DNA from: a virus
Direction: 5' to 3' (one strand)
Virus record (IMG/VR): IMGVR_UViG_3300042261_001140
Coordinates: 1-52,003 of that record
DNA length: 52,003 nt
A program made the translations under genes and the position numbers. Below the pieces are notes generated by a model. The model was not told the origin of the DNA and ran no database searches. It worked only from the letters and a program-made list of their open reading frames with translations. Positions 31,222 through 39,475 of the stretch are shown here, in pieces (the stretch's first letter is position 1; each line of letters starts with the position of its first letter).

Positions 31222-31422
31222 ATGTGCTACGGGATGTGCCCTCTTGAGCATTGGTACACAGGTGAGTGCCGTGGACCGATAGATTGGAACAAATCTGAGG
31301 CAAGATGCCGCGATATTTCCGAGGAGAAATCGGATGCCGAGCAAGACGATGATCAAAACCATGGCGACCCTGACGCTCACCGCATTTGCAGGAGAAATTA
31401 TCGGAAAGATTATTCGCATTGA
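31222..31422 (+). CDS. Small Cys-containing protein
   Basis: 66 residues with AGGAGG before the ATG. MCYGMCPLEHWYTGECRGPI has Cys at 2, 6 and 16, then RCRD; this part is convincing. The last 30 codons overlap the next gene in another frame (DAEQDDDQNHGDPDAHR) and may be incidental length. Confidence 0.45.
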   Translation: MCYGMCPLEHWYTGECRGPIDWNKSEARCRDISEEKSDAEQDDDQNHGDPDAHRICRRNYRKDYSH

Positions 31423-31801
31423 GCACAAGCGTGCGAAAAAGGTTCACCGGATGTGCGACGAGCTCTTCAAATCGGCGATTGCAATCAGGGAACGATGGCC
31501 CCTCATGGATGATCGAGGAGTATGGGAAATCGAACAGAGGCTCAAATACTTCGAGCGAAACATCCTCGGAAGCGGGGTCACATCGGATGTCCTTCTCTGG
31601 CTCTCACGAATCATGCTGATGGATTGCCAAAACGGGCTTTGGGATGCCGGCAGCAAGAAAACGGGAGCAATCGATGGGCTTCTGAGGCTCGTTGAGGATC
31701 TCCACAAGCGGATCGATGGTGGCGATGGGAAGGGAGAGGCCGAAGCAATCATGGAAAGATGGATTGCAAGCCTCGAAAAACCACTGAGAAAGGTTGCGTA
31801 A
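31334..31801 (+). CDS. Helical protein, unrecognised
   Basis: 155 residues. A moderately hydrophobic start (KTMATLTLTAFAGEIIGKII) and then an all-helical protein (VHRMCDELFKSAIAIRERW, EAEAIMERWIASLEKPL). GAGGAG lies before the ATG. Last gene before operator 4, so it ends this transcription unit. Confidence 0.55.
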   Translation: MPSKTMIKTMATLTLTAFAGEIIGKIIRIEHKRAKKVHRMCDELFKSAIAIRERWPLMDDRGVWEIEQRLKYFERNILGSGVTSDVLLWLSRIMLMDCQNGLWDAGSKKTGAIDGLLRLVEDLHKRIDGGDGKGEAEAIMERWIASLEKPLRKVA

Positions 31802-31808
31802 TATTTTT

Positions 31809-31836
31809 TTGCTCTGCAATGATTACTGAGTAATCA
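31809..31836 (+). promoter_or_regulatory. Recombination-gene promoter with operator 4
   Basis: TTGCTC (31809-31814), 16-base spacer, TAATCA (31831-31836). Operator 4, GATTACTGAGTAATC at 31821-31835, is a perfect palindrome that fills the spacer and -10. The promoter reads into the DUF3150-like, Cas4-like and ERF genes. Confidence 0.65.
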
Positions 31837-31877
31837 CCGTCTGTTATGGGCGGATATCTAAAAAGGAGGAAATACCA

Positions 31878-32765
31878 ATGAATGATCTGTTCAATGAAGC
31901 GTGCTTGATTCAGCTCGAAACGAGTGCGTGGTCTGGCGCAAAGAAGCTTCCGGAATCGGCTCTCACCAAGATCGGGGATTCCATCGATTGGCTCGGAGGG
32001 AGGAAATACCTGGTCGATCCAGAGGTTTTGAACCCGCCCAAGGCAATCATCGCCATGGCTCGGAAACTTCTCAATAAACGCTCCCTACCGTTTCCATTGA
32101 CGGGATTTTCGCTGGTTAGAAAGACCATCATCGATGACATCGAAGCCGAACTCGAAGAGCTGAAAAAGACCTTCGATGAAGCGGTTGATGTGATTGCGAT
32201 CAACTACGATTTAGCGAAGGACAGGGGACGCGAAGTCTTAGAGCCGATGGGGCTTTACAATGATTTCGACTACCCGAGAGACATCCGGACAAAATACGGT
32301 TTTGCGTGGAGATACGTCACGATCAGCACGCCGGATAACATCTCTATCCTATCGAAGGAAGTCTACGACCGGGAAGTCCAAAAAGCCCAGGAAATGATCA
32401 AAAACGCACGAGAGCTCGCAATCGAAACGCTTCACCTTGAGCTTCGCGAGCTGACACAACACATGGTCGACCGGCTCGACTACACCGATGACGGCAAAGG
32501 AAAAAAGTTCAAGGACAGCCTCGTTTCAAACTTCGATGAGTTCTTCGAGTTCTTCCAGCACAGGAATCTTTTCGATAACGAGCGGCTGAACAGCATCGTT
32601 GAAAAGGCGAAAGAGGCCATCAAAGGGGTCACGCCAAACACGCTAAGGGATGTAACGCAGGTGAGAAACGATGTCAGGTCGAAGATGGAGCAGGTGAGAA
32701 CCATCATCGACCAGAACCTCGAAAGCATCCCGAGAAGGCGAATCAGACTCGACCAGGCGGCTTAA
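31878..32765 (+). CDS. DUF3150-like protein of the recombination group
   Basis: 295 residues. Highly helical with Glu/Lys-rich segments (DDIEAELEELKKTFDEAVDV, EMIKNARELAIETLHLELRE). It resembles DUF3150, found in phages beside exonuclease and annealing genes; here those genes follow. Likely a DNA-associated accessory of recombination. AAAAAGGAGG before the ATG. Confidence 0.55.
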   Translation: MNDLFNEACLIQLETSAWSGAKKLPESALTKIGDSIDWLGGRKYLVDPEVLNPPKAIIAMARKLLNKRSLPFPLTGFSLVRKTIIDDIEAELEELKKTFDEAVDVIAINYDLAKDRGREVLEPMGLYNDFDYPRDIRTKYGFAWRYVTISTPDNISILSKEVYDREVQKAQEMIKNARELAIETLHLELRELTQHMVDRLDYTDDGKGKKFKDSLVSNFDEFFEFFQHRNLFDNERLNSIVEKAKEAIKGVTPNTLRDVTQVRNDVRSKMEQVRTIIDQNLESIPRRRIRLDQAA

Positions 32766-32784
32766 TCACGGCAGGAGATAAAGT

Positions 32785-33720
32785 ATGGCCACCATCACGA
32801 ACAAATTCAAGATCCCCTCTCAGGTGGTTTCAGCAATCCTGAGAGATCCATACAAGAGGGTCGGGAACATTTCGGCGACATCGCTCATTCAATCCCCGCG
32901 GATCTTCCAGCTCAGGAAAAGGCACGAGAACGAGATCGAAGAAGACGCATCGGAAAGGATTTGGGCTCTTCTCGGGCAGATCGGCCACAAGATTCTTGAG
33001 AGGGCCGATGACACGGGGGCCATCCACGAAGAGAGGATAAGTGCCATGGTGTCGGGGTGGGAACTTTCCGGTCAGTCGGATTGCTACGTCACCCACGAAA
33101 CGGAATACGCAAAGAACGGTGATGCCACATTCAAGGAAATCAAGCCAACGATCAGGGACTACAAGTTCATCAAGGTCGTCGCCGGGAAATTCGACCATCC
33201 TGAATGGGAACAGCAGTTGAACATCCTGGCCTATCTTTGGAGGACCCAGGGCTTTGCTGTCGAGCGCCTCGAAATAGTCGCAATCTTCCGCGATTGGGGA
33301 CTTTTCCAGTACGAAAAGCAGACGAGGGAAAACCCATATCCGCCGCCGGTTAAGGTCTACAAGCAATCGCTTTGGTCGCAGGGTGAGGCTGAAATGTTCG
33401 TCAAGGCCAGGGTGAAGGCTCACCAGATGGCCGGCAAGCTTCCCGATGATCTTCTCCCTTTCTGCACTCCGGAGGAACAATGGCGCCGGGACCCAAAGTG
33501 GGCCGTCATGAGCAACCGGGTGACAAGAGCGAAAAAGCTATGCAACTCGAATGCTGAGGCCGAAAAGTTCATAAAAGACAACCATCAAAAGATCACGGGG
33601 CTATTCATCGAGTACCGGCCGGGTGTCGCTGTCAGGTGTGAATCCTACTGCGATGTGAGGAAATGGTGCAACCAGTTCGAGATGGAAACCAGAAACAAAG
33701 CAAGAGAGGAGGCCGTATGA
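32785..33720 (+). CDS. PD-(D/E)XK nuclease, Cas4/RecB-like with Cys cluster
   Basis: 311 residues. LGQIGHKILER near 70 (motif I His), LSGQSDCYV near 93 (Asp), IRDYKFIKVV near 122 (D-Y-K) and EWEQQLNILAYLW near 142 (Q-x-x-x-Y) are the RecB-type nuclease motifs. Cys residues in LPFCTPEEQW and CESYCDVRKWC near the end fit the iron-sulphur cluster of Cas4/AddB nucleases. It probably resects ends for the ERF annealing protein encoded next with a 4-base overlap, forming a Red-like pair. Confidence 0.85.
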   Translation: MATITNKFKIPSQVVSAILRDPYKRVGNISATSLIQSPRIFQLRKRHENEIEEDASERIWALLGQIGHKILERADDTGAIHEERISAMVSGWELSGQSDCYVTHETEYAKNGDATFKEIKPTIRDYKFIKVVAGKFDHPEWEQQLNILAYLWRTQGFAVERLEIVAIFRDWGLFQYEKQTRENPYPPPVKVYKQSLWSQGEAEMFVKARVKAHQMAGKLPDDLLPFCTPEEQWRRDPKWAVMSNRVTRAKKLCNSNAEAEKFIKDNHQKITGLFIEYRPGVAVRCESYCDVRKWCNQFEMETRNKAREEAV

Positions 33721-34367
33721 GCAAGGAAGGAAAAGCCGAGAAGAAGCTATTTGCAAAGCTCGCATCGGTAATGGAAGAGGTCACAAATGTTCCAAAGAAT
33801 GGCTACAACCAACACTTCAAGTATTCCTACATCACGGAAGCCGATCTTTCGGATGCAATAAGGCCGCTTCTCGCCAAACAGGGAGTCGGGCTACTCTTCG
33901 AAGTCGTGGACGTCAAACAACTCGAAAATAACATTTGCCAGGTCCAGGTATGCATCACTCTGAGCGATGATGAAACGGAGAAGAAGGTCACTGTCTTCGG
34001 TCATGGTCAGGACAAGGGAGACAAGGGCATCTACAAGGCCATGACGGGTGCAGTGAAATACTGGCTCTACAAGACGTTCCTCATTTCAACGAACGATGAT
34101 CCGGAACAAGATGAGATGGGATCTGGAAAATCGAAGGATGATAAGCCGGCAGCGGGGCAGGCAACCCAGACAAACGAGGATGAAGCCAACGCCAGAGATT
34201 GGAAGCTCTGGCAGGATCACCTGGCGAAGATGAACGATCTTCAGGATGAGGCATCGTTCAACGCCTACGTCGACCAGAATCGAGACGCAATCCAGGCGAA
34301 CAGGTACAGGGCCTACGCTGCAAAATACATCAATGAGCGGCGAAGCACATTTGGACAGGCCGCTTAG
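33717..34367 (+). CDS. erf: ERF family single-strand annealing protein
   Basis: 216 residues from the ATG at 33717, overlapping the nuclease stop. KLASVMEEVTNVPKNGYNQH, FKYSYITEADL and ALLAKQGVGLLFEV-like IRPLLAKQGVG, then GDKGIYKAMTGAVKYWLYKT are ERF family hallmarks. ERF anneals complementary single strands and supports phage recombination and circularisation. A Lys/Gln/Asp-rich linker follows near 150, then a helical C-terminal part. Confidence 0.9.
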   Translation: MSKEGKAEKKLFAKLASVMEEVTNVPKNGYNQHFKYSYITEADLSDAIRPLLAKQGVGLLFEVVDVKQLENNICQVQVCITLSDDETEKKVTVFGHGQDKGDKGIYKAMTGAVKYWLYKTFLISTNDDPEQDEMGSGKSKDDKPAAGQATQTNEDEANARDWKLWQDHLAKMNDLQDEASFNAYVDQNRDAIQANRYRAYAAKYINERRSTFGQAA

Positions 34368-34792
34368 TGATCAACTGATGAAACAAGCGGAAGCTCATCG
34401 GATTCACTTCTTTGGGCTTTCGCTTTTTTCACGATCAAATCGACTATTTTCGAGGCTTCTTCTTCTTCGAGATTCCATATCAGACCAATCAACTCCTGGT
34501 TTGGAGTCATTCTCATTTCGCGATTCTCCGCTCCCGTCGCAAGCCAAAGATAGTCGATGCCGAAGGTATGACAGATGGATCGCAGATATGGAGCACTGAC
34601 ATGATGCTTGGCCCCACTTTCAATCCTGGCGATGTAGCTCTGAGAAATGCCAACGGCCTGCGCGAAATCTCTTTGTGTCAATTCGATAGACATTCTTACT
34701 TTCTGAATGCGTTCCCCTATTTTAGGACCGCAGTCTACGTCACTTTTGACATGATTGTCAACTTTCTCATTAGTCGAGGTAATAGAAATCAT
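34364..34792 (-). CDS. Phage repressor, XRE family
   Basis: 142 residues from the ATG at 34792 (GGAGG eight bases upstream). HTH: RIQKVRMSIELTQRDFAQAV and GISQSYIARIESGAKHHVSA near residues 30-75. The C-terminal 60 residues (MRMTPNQELIGLIWNLEEEE) are helical and likely give dimerisation. There is no S24 peptidase domain, so induction cannot go through LexA-type self-cleavage. It is alone on the minus strand between ERF and the replication initiator, and the only HTH repressor in the window, so it should bind the six palindromic operators. Confidence 0.85.
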   Translation of the reverse strand: MISITSTNEKVDNHVKSDVDCGPKIGERIQKVRMSIELTQRDFAQAVGISQSYIARIESGAKHHVSAPYLRSICHTFGIDYLWLATGAENREMRMTPNQELIGLIWNLEEEEASKIVDLIVKKAKAQRSESDELPLVSSVDH

Positions 34793-34814
34793 AGGAATCC
34801 TCCAATAGTCTCGC

Positions 34815-34828
34815 AAAAAAAAAAAAAA
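34815..34828. repeat. Fourteen-A homopolymer in the repressor leader
   Basis: A run of 14 A on the plus strand (U14 in the repressor mRNA) between the promoter and the repressor start at 34792. Long runs like this change length by slippage. Confidence 0.9.
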
Positions 34829-34877
34829 CAGATACTTACGCACCAAAGATTTTACGCTGGACAAGGAATGGTTGAGC

Positions 34878-34906
34878 TTGTATAAGCTTGATTACCCAGT
34901 AATCAA
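34878..34906. promoter_or_regulatory. Divergent repressor/replication promoters with operator 5
   Basis: Plus: TTGTAT (34878-34883), 16-base spacer, TAATCA (34900-34905), reading into the replication gene. Minus: TTGATT (34906-34901), 16-base spacer, TATACA (34884-34879), reading into the repressor. Operator 5, GATTACCCAGTAATC (34890-34904), lies across both spacers, so bound repressor would shut off the replication gene and regulate itself. Confidence 0.65.
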
Positions 34907-34939
34907 AAGCATTCTCAACCGCACAAGAAAACATCTTAG

Positions 34940-35875
34940 ATGCATCAGGTGCGACGTGATGAGCATATCATGTACTGGAAAATTGATCCACTCATTTGGA
35001 AAACACGCACTTTGTCTTGGAAAGCCAGGTATTTGCTTGTTTATCTCTCAACGAGTCCACACGCAAACATGATAGGTCTTTACTACTTGCCAACAATTCT
35101 CATCGAGCACGAAACCGGGTTGTCGCAGGAAGATATCAAATTGTCAATACATGAACTCTCAGCAACGGGAATCATCTCGTATGACAGCACAGCAGAACAA
35201 ATCTACGTGAAACCAACGGTACTCGATCAGGTCGGCATCAATCTCGACCCGAACGACAAACGGATCACGCTCATCCAGCGTTTATACAACCAGGCTATCG
35301 CATCACCCACAACCGAGCGTTTCTTTGAAGATCATGGAGCACGATACCACCTGGTTCGCCGCAACGACCCCACACGCAAACAGCAAGAAATCGGGAAGAA
35401 AGTCCCTGAGAAGTCACTTCCAGTTCAGACGAAGATGCATCCTACAGCAACGATTCCTGAATGTAAAGATTCATCGGTCGATAAGAAAAATCAGAAAATA
35501 GACGAAAACAGTGAAATCAGGAGACTTCTAAAGCGGTACGACGACTCTCAGGAATCAAGAATTGAGATCCTTTTCAGCAAAATCGCAATGACCAGGAAAT
35601 CGATGAAAATGGCTCCATCCGTGATCCTTTCAATTCTCAAGCAGTTCGACAAGGTCGAGATCGCAAGGGTCATGTACGCAACGGAGCTTTACCTGTCGAA
35701 GCAATACTACCTGGAGGGGAGGGGAGAAAGATACCTGCTCGGGATCATGCATCGAGCGACCGCGGCAGAAATCAACAAACCAAGAATCGTCCCGAAAGTT
35801 AATGGAGCACAGGAAACGCCGACGACGACAAACAACGTTGGAGTCCTGAAAAGGTGGATCGACAATGGAGAATAA
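34940..35875 (+). CDS. Replication initiation protein, winged-helix type
   Basis: 311 residues. TLSWKARYLLVYLSTSPHAN, MIGLYYLPTILIEHETGLSQ and ELSATGIISYD form the winged-helix N-terminal domain common in phage O-like replication initiators. A charged linker follows (170-200), then a helical C-terminal domain (MAPSVILSILKQFDKVEIAR). It would bind the origin and recruit the loader encoded next (11-base overlap). An ATG at 34970 is an equally possible start; neither has a good ribosome site. Confidence 0.7.
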   Translation: MHQVRRDEHIMYWKIDPLIWKTRTLSWKARYLLVYLSTSPHANMIGLYYLPTILIEHETGLSQEDIKLSIHELSATGIISYDSTAEQIYVKPTVLDQVGINLDPNDKRITLIQRLYNQAIASPTTERFFEDHGARYHLVRRNDPTRKQQEIGKKVPEKSLPVQTKMHPTATIPECKDSSVDKKNQKIDENSEIRRLLKRYDDSQESRIEILFSKIAMTRKSMKMAPSVILSILKQFDKVEIARVMYATELYLSKQYYLEGRGERYLLGIMHRATAAEINKPRIVPKVNGAQETPTTTNNVGVLKRWIDNGE

Positions 35876-36557
35876 ATGGACCCAGGAAGAAAGACAGATG
35901 GTCGCAATGGAGTTTCTCGCCCTCTGCGAAGTCTGGAACAAGCAGATATCGGATCATCTGACCTCAATTTACATGAGAGCCCTTCAAAGCCTTCCTGCGC
36001 TAGATGCCGCAAAATCGATCAACAAAGCCATTTTTAGCTGCAAATGGTTCCCGAAGCCGGCTGAACTTCTCGCCTTCGCCAACGGGAGCCTTGAAGAGCA
36101 GGCCATCAAAGCCTGGAACATCTTGTGTGAAACTGTGTCAAAAGTAGGCAAATACGACAGTGTATTCTTCGAGGACACGCGCATAAGCCAAATGATCGAT
36201 TTTTTCGGAGGCTGGATAACGATCTGTAACTGGACGAAGCGCGACCTTGAATTCAAACGCGACGATTTCATCAAGGGTTACGTCGCAATTCACCAACCAC
36301 AAGCCCCTTCAAAGCATCCGGGGATTCTCGAAATCGAAAACGGACACGATCAACGTTACAAGAGCTTGTTGGAACCTCCGGTCTTCGTGGCACTCGATGG
36401 GAACTCACAGCAAATCCTGCTGCCTGGTCACAGCCGGCCGATGCTTCCGGACATCGAGGAAAGCAATGAAGATGATGGTGATCTGGTTCCCGTGTCCGAA
36501 CTCATGAAATCCTTGGCTGAGATGGTGGGGCGAAAAAGTTCAGAGGAGAGAAAATGA
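35865..36557 (+). CDS. Helicase-loader-like protein (DUF6475-like)
   Basis: 230 residues. SLPALDAAKSINKAIFSCKW followed by FPKPAELLAFANG matches loaders that follow phage initiators; residues 90-150 (ISQMIDFFGGWITICNWTKR) and DFIKGYVAIHQP correspond to the DUF6475-type C-terminal domain. It overlaps the initiator gene, supporting a job in replication. The C-terminus is acidic. It lacks an ATPase P-loop, so it is not a DnaC-type loader. Confidence 0.65.
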   Translation: MENKWTQEERQMVAMEFLALCEVWNKQISDHLTSIYMRALQSLPALDAAKSINKAIFSCKWFPKPAELLAFANGSLEEQAIKAWNILCETVSKVGKYDSVFFEDTRISQMIDFFGGWITICNWTKRDLEFKRDDFIKGYVAIHQPQAPSKHPGILEIENGHDQRYKSLLEPPVFVALDGNSQQILLPGHSRPMLPDIEESNEDDGDLVPVSELMKSLAEMVGRKSSEERK

Positions 36558-37066
36558 CAGAAGATGGGTTTGTTTTGGACGGCAAAAGCACAAGCGAAAT
36601 CATCGCCTTCGTGAATGACTCGACCAATCTGAGCGAAATTCTCTTCAAGGTCCTTGATCGCGTTGAAGAGCTGCAATGCCAGATTGACGACATCATTCAC
36701 CACATCGCGGATCCAGATGGAATCAGGAGGGGCGAGGAATGGCAGACCAGGGCGCTCACGGCAAAGACTTTCAAGGAACGTGAGATGATGCGCCTCAACC
36801 TCGTTGTCGAACTGATCCGGCAGAAGATGATCGAACGAAATCCATCGAAAGAAGTCGACTACGCGCAAGCATTCATAGCTGCCGCCAAAAGACAGCTCAG
36901 CCCCCCTGAATACGACAGGATTCACAAGACAGCCCTAAAGACCAGGACCGACAACAAAGACACGAGAAGGAAAGACTTCGGAAGGAGCGCCGGCCAGAAA
37001 AAAGAATACGGTGACCGCAGGGGAATTGTCGCTCGATCCTTCAGGCCATCTTTTCTTGGAGCGTGA
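36554..37066 (+). CDS. Replication-region helical protein, unrecognised
   Basis: 170 residues. Helical with an acidic first half (ILFKVLDRVEELQCQIDDII) and a Lys/Arg-rich second half (KTRTDNKDTRRKDFGRSAGQ), so it may bind nucleic acid. Overlaps the loader gene by 4 bases, translationally coupled. Confidence 0.55.
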   Translation: MTEDGFVLDGKSTSEIIAFVNDSTNLSEILFKVLDRVEELQCQIDDIIHHIADPDGIRRGEEWQTRALTAKTFKEREMMRLNLVVELIRQKMIERNPSKEVDYAQAFIAAAKRQLSPPEYDRIHKTALKTRTDNKDTRRKDFGRSAGQKKEYGDRRGIVARSFRPSFLGA

Positions 37067-37069
37067 GAC

Positions 37070-37267
37070 ATGCCGACAGACAGAAAAAAGATGACTGCTG
37101 AAGAAATAGAACGGGCGAGAAAATACGATATGTGCAGCTACAGACTTAGATCAATCGGAGCCATCTTCAACAGAAATATCGAATACTACGATGGCGCAGG
37201 CTGGTACTTCAACGAGCAATTCATTGGAGAAGATGCTGTAGAGGCATGGAACACCCTAATCAAATAA
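37070..37267 (+). CDS. 65-residue protein
   Basis: MPTDRKKMTAEEIERARKYD, then AIFNRNIEYYDGAGWYFNEQ and AVEAWNTLIK. The EAWN ending is common in small phage restriction-alleviation-type proteins, but the Cys residues of that family are missing, so I only note the likeness. Confidence 0.45.
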   Translation: MPTDRKKMTAEEIERARKYDMCSYRLRSIGAIFNRNIEYYDGAGWYFNEQFIGEDAVEAWNTLIK

Positions 37268-37305
37268 GTGTCCGTCATCGAAGGCTAATCGCAGAAGGAG
37301 AGCAC

Positions 37306-38016
37306 ATGCAATCGAATGGAGCGATGGAAAGACTCATCAAAAGAGCTATGAGCAAAAGACTTGAGCCGAGGTTCGAGATATTTGTCAGTGGCCCGGTTTC
37401 AATGAAAAAAATAACGATATGGGAAGATTCAGTCCTCTGGAATCCAATCGACGGCCTTTTCTACATCGATATCTCACAGAAAGAGATCCCCGATGGCTAC
37501 ATCCAGAAAGTGACCGAAGAAGGCGATCCTCCAATCTGGAAAGACGGGAAAATCTGGTTGAACCACAGACTCGTCTTCGATTCCTTGGAGATCGAATACC
37601 ACACGATGTTTTTCGAATTTCTTGACGTTTTCCAGAAGGCGATCCTTGGGCGCAACCTTACGGACAAGATGATTTTCGCAGACATTGCCAGAAACATTGA
37701 AGACCCGAACATCCTGATCTTCACGAACGTATCGAAATCGCCAGCAAATTGTTACTTCTCACACGAAAGAATAGCCCTCTACAGGGAACACGAAGGGCAA
37801 CTCTTTGTCTTCCTTTCATCGGAAGAGGCCGTGAGAAAAGAACTCGCAGGGAAGATCGAACTCATCAGCATGATCGATATGGACGGGAAAGAATCGGTAT
37901 TTGTGAGCGCTGAAGATTACAACGAATTCATCCCGAACGGAATGTTGCCATTAATCGAGCGCGAACTGAAGCTCATGGCGGCGTATTTCAGCTCTGTCTA
38001 TCCGAGGGAGGCATAA
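37306..38016 (+). CDS. Replication-region protein, unrecognised
   Basis: 236 residues from the ATG at 37306 with AAGGAG upstream. Beta-rich with aromatic residues (KITIWEDSVLWNPIDGLFYI) and a helical end (LIERELKLMAAYFSSVYPRE). No motif recognised. An earlier in-frame start at 37246 overlaps the preceding gene and has no ribosome site. Confidence 0.5.
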   Translation: MQSNGAMERLIKRAMSKRLEPRFEIFVSGPVSMKKITIWEDSVLWNPIDGLFYIDISQKEIPDGYIQKVTEEGDPPIWKDGKIWLNHRLVFDSLEIEYHTMFFEFLDVFQKAILGRNLTDKMIFADIARNIEDPNILIFTNVSKSPANCYFSHERIALYREHEGQLFVFLSSEEAVRKELAGKIELISMIDMDGKESVFVSAEDYNEFIPNGMLPLIERELKLMAAYFSSVYPREA

Positions 38017-38343
38017 ATGGCTCGATTTCCAGATGGTGGGCCGTGGAATATCCTTTCTCGAAAGGCTTTGGATGGAAGTGACAGGATCGATCTCAAAATC
38101 ATGCGGGAAGACATGAAGACCCAGATAGCTTTCGTCTACCCGAGGAAAGAACGTCGCTTGATGCTGGCAAACGCCAGGCTCATTGCGGCGGCGCCCGATC
38201 TCCTGCGTGTCGCAAGGATTGTCGTCCAATATTACGAGGAAGAGGAAGGAATACCCATCGAGGGTCCGATGCTCGACACGCTTTACTCGGCGGCGAAGAT
38301 GGCCCTAGACAAGGCGATAATGCCAAAAAAGGAAGATAGATGA
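38017..38343 (+). CDS. Small phage protein of the NARLIAAAPDLL type
   Basis: 108 residues. LANARLIAAAPDLLRVARIV is a phrase shared by many small uncharacterised phage proteins. The start directly abuts the preceding stop. The N-terminal half (GPWNILSRKALDGSDRIDLK) is mixed. Function unknown. Confidence 0.6.
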   Translation: MARFPDGGPWNILSRKALDGSDRIDLKIMREDMKTQIAFVYPRKERRLMLANARLIAAAPDLLRVARIVVQYYEEEEGIPIEGPMLDTLYSAAKMALDKAIMPKKEDR

Positions 38344-38702
38344 GCAACTTGATTGTCAAGAACATCGCAGATCTTGGGTTTGGTGTCGTGGATGAAATGT
38401 TTGAGGATGCCCATAAAGCTGTCCTCGAAAACATCCTCGATCCGAACACGAGCGCCATGGCAACCAGGGAAATCACGATCAAGATTTCCATGAAACCGGG
38501 GAAGGACAGGAAGGGCGCAAGCGTAAAGATCGCATGCACGAAAAAGCTCGCACCGGTCGAGCCCTTCGAAACAACCGTTTGGATCGCAAAGGACAAGGAC
38601 GAGCTTGTGAGCGTACAGCACGCACCAGATCAGCTCAGCTTGTTCGATGAACCGGAAGACATAGAAACCAAAGTCAGAATCGTGAAAGGAGTGAATGGAT
38701 GA
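38340..38702 (+). CDS. Conserved phage protein annotated elsewhere as replication terminator-like
   Basis: 120 residues. KAVLENILDPNTSAMATREI, TIKISMKPGKDRKGASVKIA and EPFETTVWIAKDKDEL fit a widespread phage family that often carries the name replication terminator protein; evidence for that name is thin. It is regularly followed by the family encoded next here (38699), so the pair travels together. Confidence 0.65.
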   Translation: MSNLIVKNIADLGFGVVDEMFEDAHKAVLENILDPNTSAMATREITIKISMKPGKDRKGASVKIACTKKLAPVEPFETTVWIAKDKDELVSVQHAPDQLSLFDEPEDIETKVRIVKGVNG

Positions 38703-39415
38703 TCAAGGAGGCCATGGAATACATAGAGAAACTATCGGCAGGTAAAATCAGGGAGATCGACGGAAGACAATACAGCACCAAGGATTTGTATCCAGTGAGG
38801 ATTCCAGATCCAAATGCTATCCAGTGCTCGTCTCTTTCGGCCATCGCTGAATATCTCAACGAAGACATAGACGGCATAAGTGGATACGATCCGGTCATCC
38901 ACATTCAGACCGAGAATATTGTTTCACTTTATTCGTCGCTCATTCCTCCATGGAACAGACGTTTTCTTTTCATGACGGCCGTAAACACACCGAAAGGGAA
39001 GTTCATTCCTGAAAGATGGTACGAACCGCAAGAGCTGATTCCTAGGCTTCAGTCTGAATTCGTTGAAACGCATGAACTCATGCAGCTCATCAAGTTCTTG
39101 AGCTCCATTTCATCGGGCGCCGTGACAGAATCGGATGACGATGGGATCACCCAGGTCGTGACGGTGAAAAAAGGAATCCACAAAAAGGACAATGCTCATG
39201 TCCAACCGCACTGGTATTTGAATCCGTTCCGAACCTTTATTGAAATCGATCAGCCTGGATCTCGCTATCTTCTCAGGACAAGAGGTGCTGGAGACATGCC
39301 TGAAATAGCACTCTTTGAAGCCGATGGAGGTGGATGGAAGCGCGAAGCCATGAAGCTGATAAAGGAATACTTCACAGGACAACTCGACATTGGCGAGGTA
39401 ACTGTCATAGTCTAG
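38699..39415 (+). CDS. Conserved phage protein paired with 38340
   Basis: 238 residues. IDGRQYSTKDLYPVR, SLSAIAEYLNEDIDG, LQSEFVETHELMQLIKFLSS and the end HWYLNPFRTFIEIDQPGSRY, LLRTRG, ALFEADGGGWK are the conserved phrases of a broad phage family common in Firmicutes and also proteobacterial phages. Function unknown. Overlaps its partner by 4 bases. Confidence 0.7.
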   Translation: MIKEAMEYIEKLSAGKIREIDGRQYSTKDLYPVRIPDPNAIQCSSLSAIAEYLNEDIDGISGYDPVIHIQTENIVSLYSSLIPPWNRRFLFMTAVNTPKGKFIPERWYEPQELIPRLQSEFVETHELMQLIKFLSSISSGAVTESDDDGITQVVTVKKGIHKKDNAHVQPHWYLNPFRTFIEIDQPGSRYLLRTRGAGDMPEIALFEADGGGWKREAMKLIKEYFTGQLDIGEVTVIV

Positions 39416-39426
39416 TATCGCAAAAG

Positions 39427-39452
39427 CCACGAGTGGAGCAATCCGCTCGTGG
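39427..39452 (+). terminator. Intergenic hairpin before the thymidylate synthase gene
   Basis: CCACGAG pairs with CTCGTGG, with an inner GG/CC. No T run follows, so it may be an RNA stability or attenuation hairpin, not a full terminator. It lies 24 bases before the ATG at 39476. Confidence 0.4.
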
Positions 39453-39475
39453 TATTCCAGAGAAAAAGGAGAACA

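Noticed and set aside
34793-34864. Upstream extension of the repressor with a Phe run
   Set aside because: The Phe run comes from the homopolymer tract. The ATG at 34792 has a strong GGAGG and the HTH begins normally after it.
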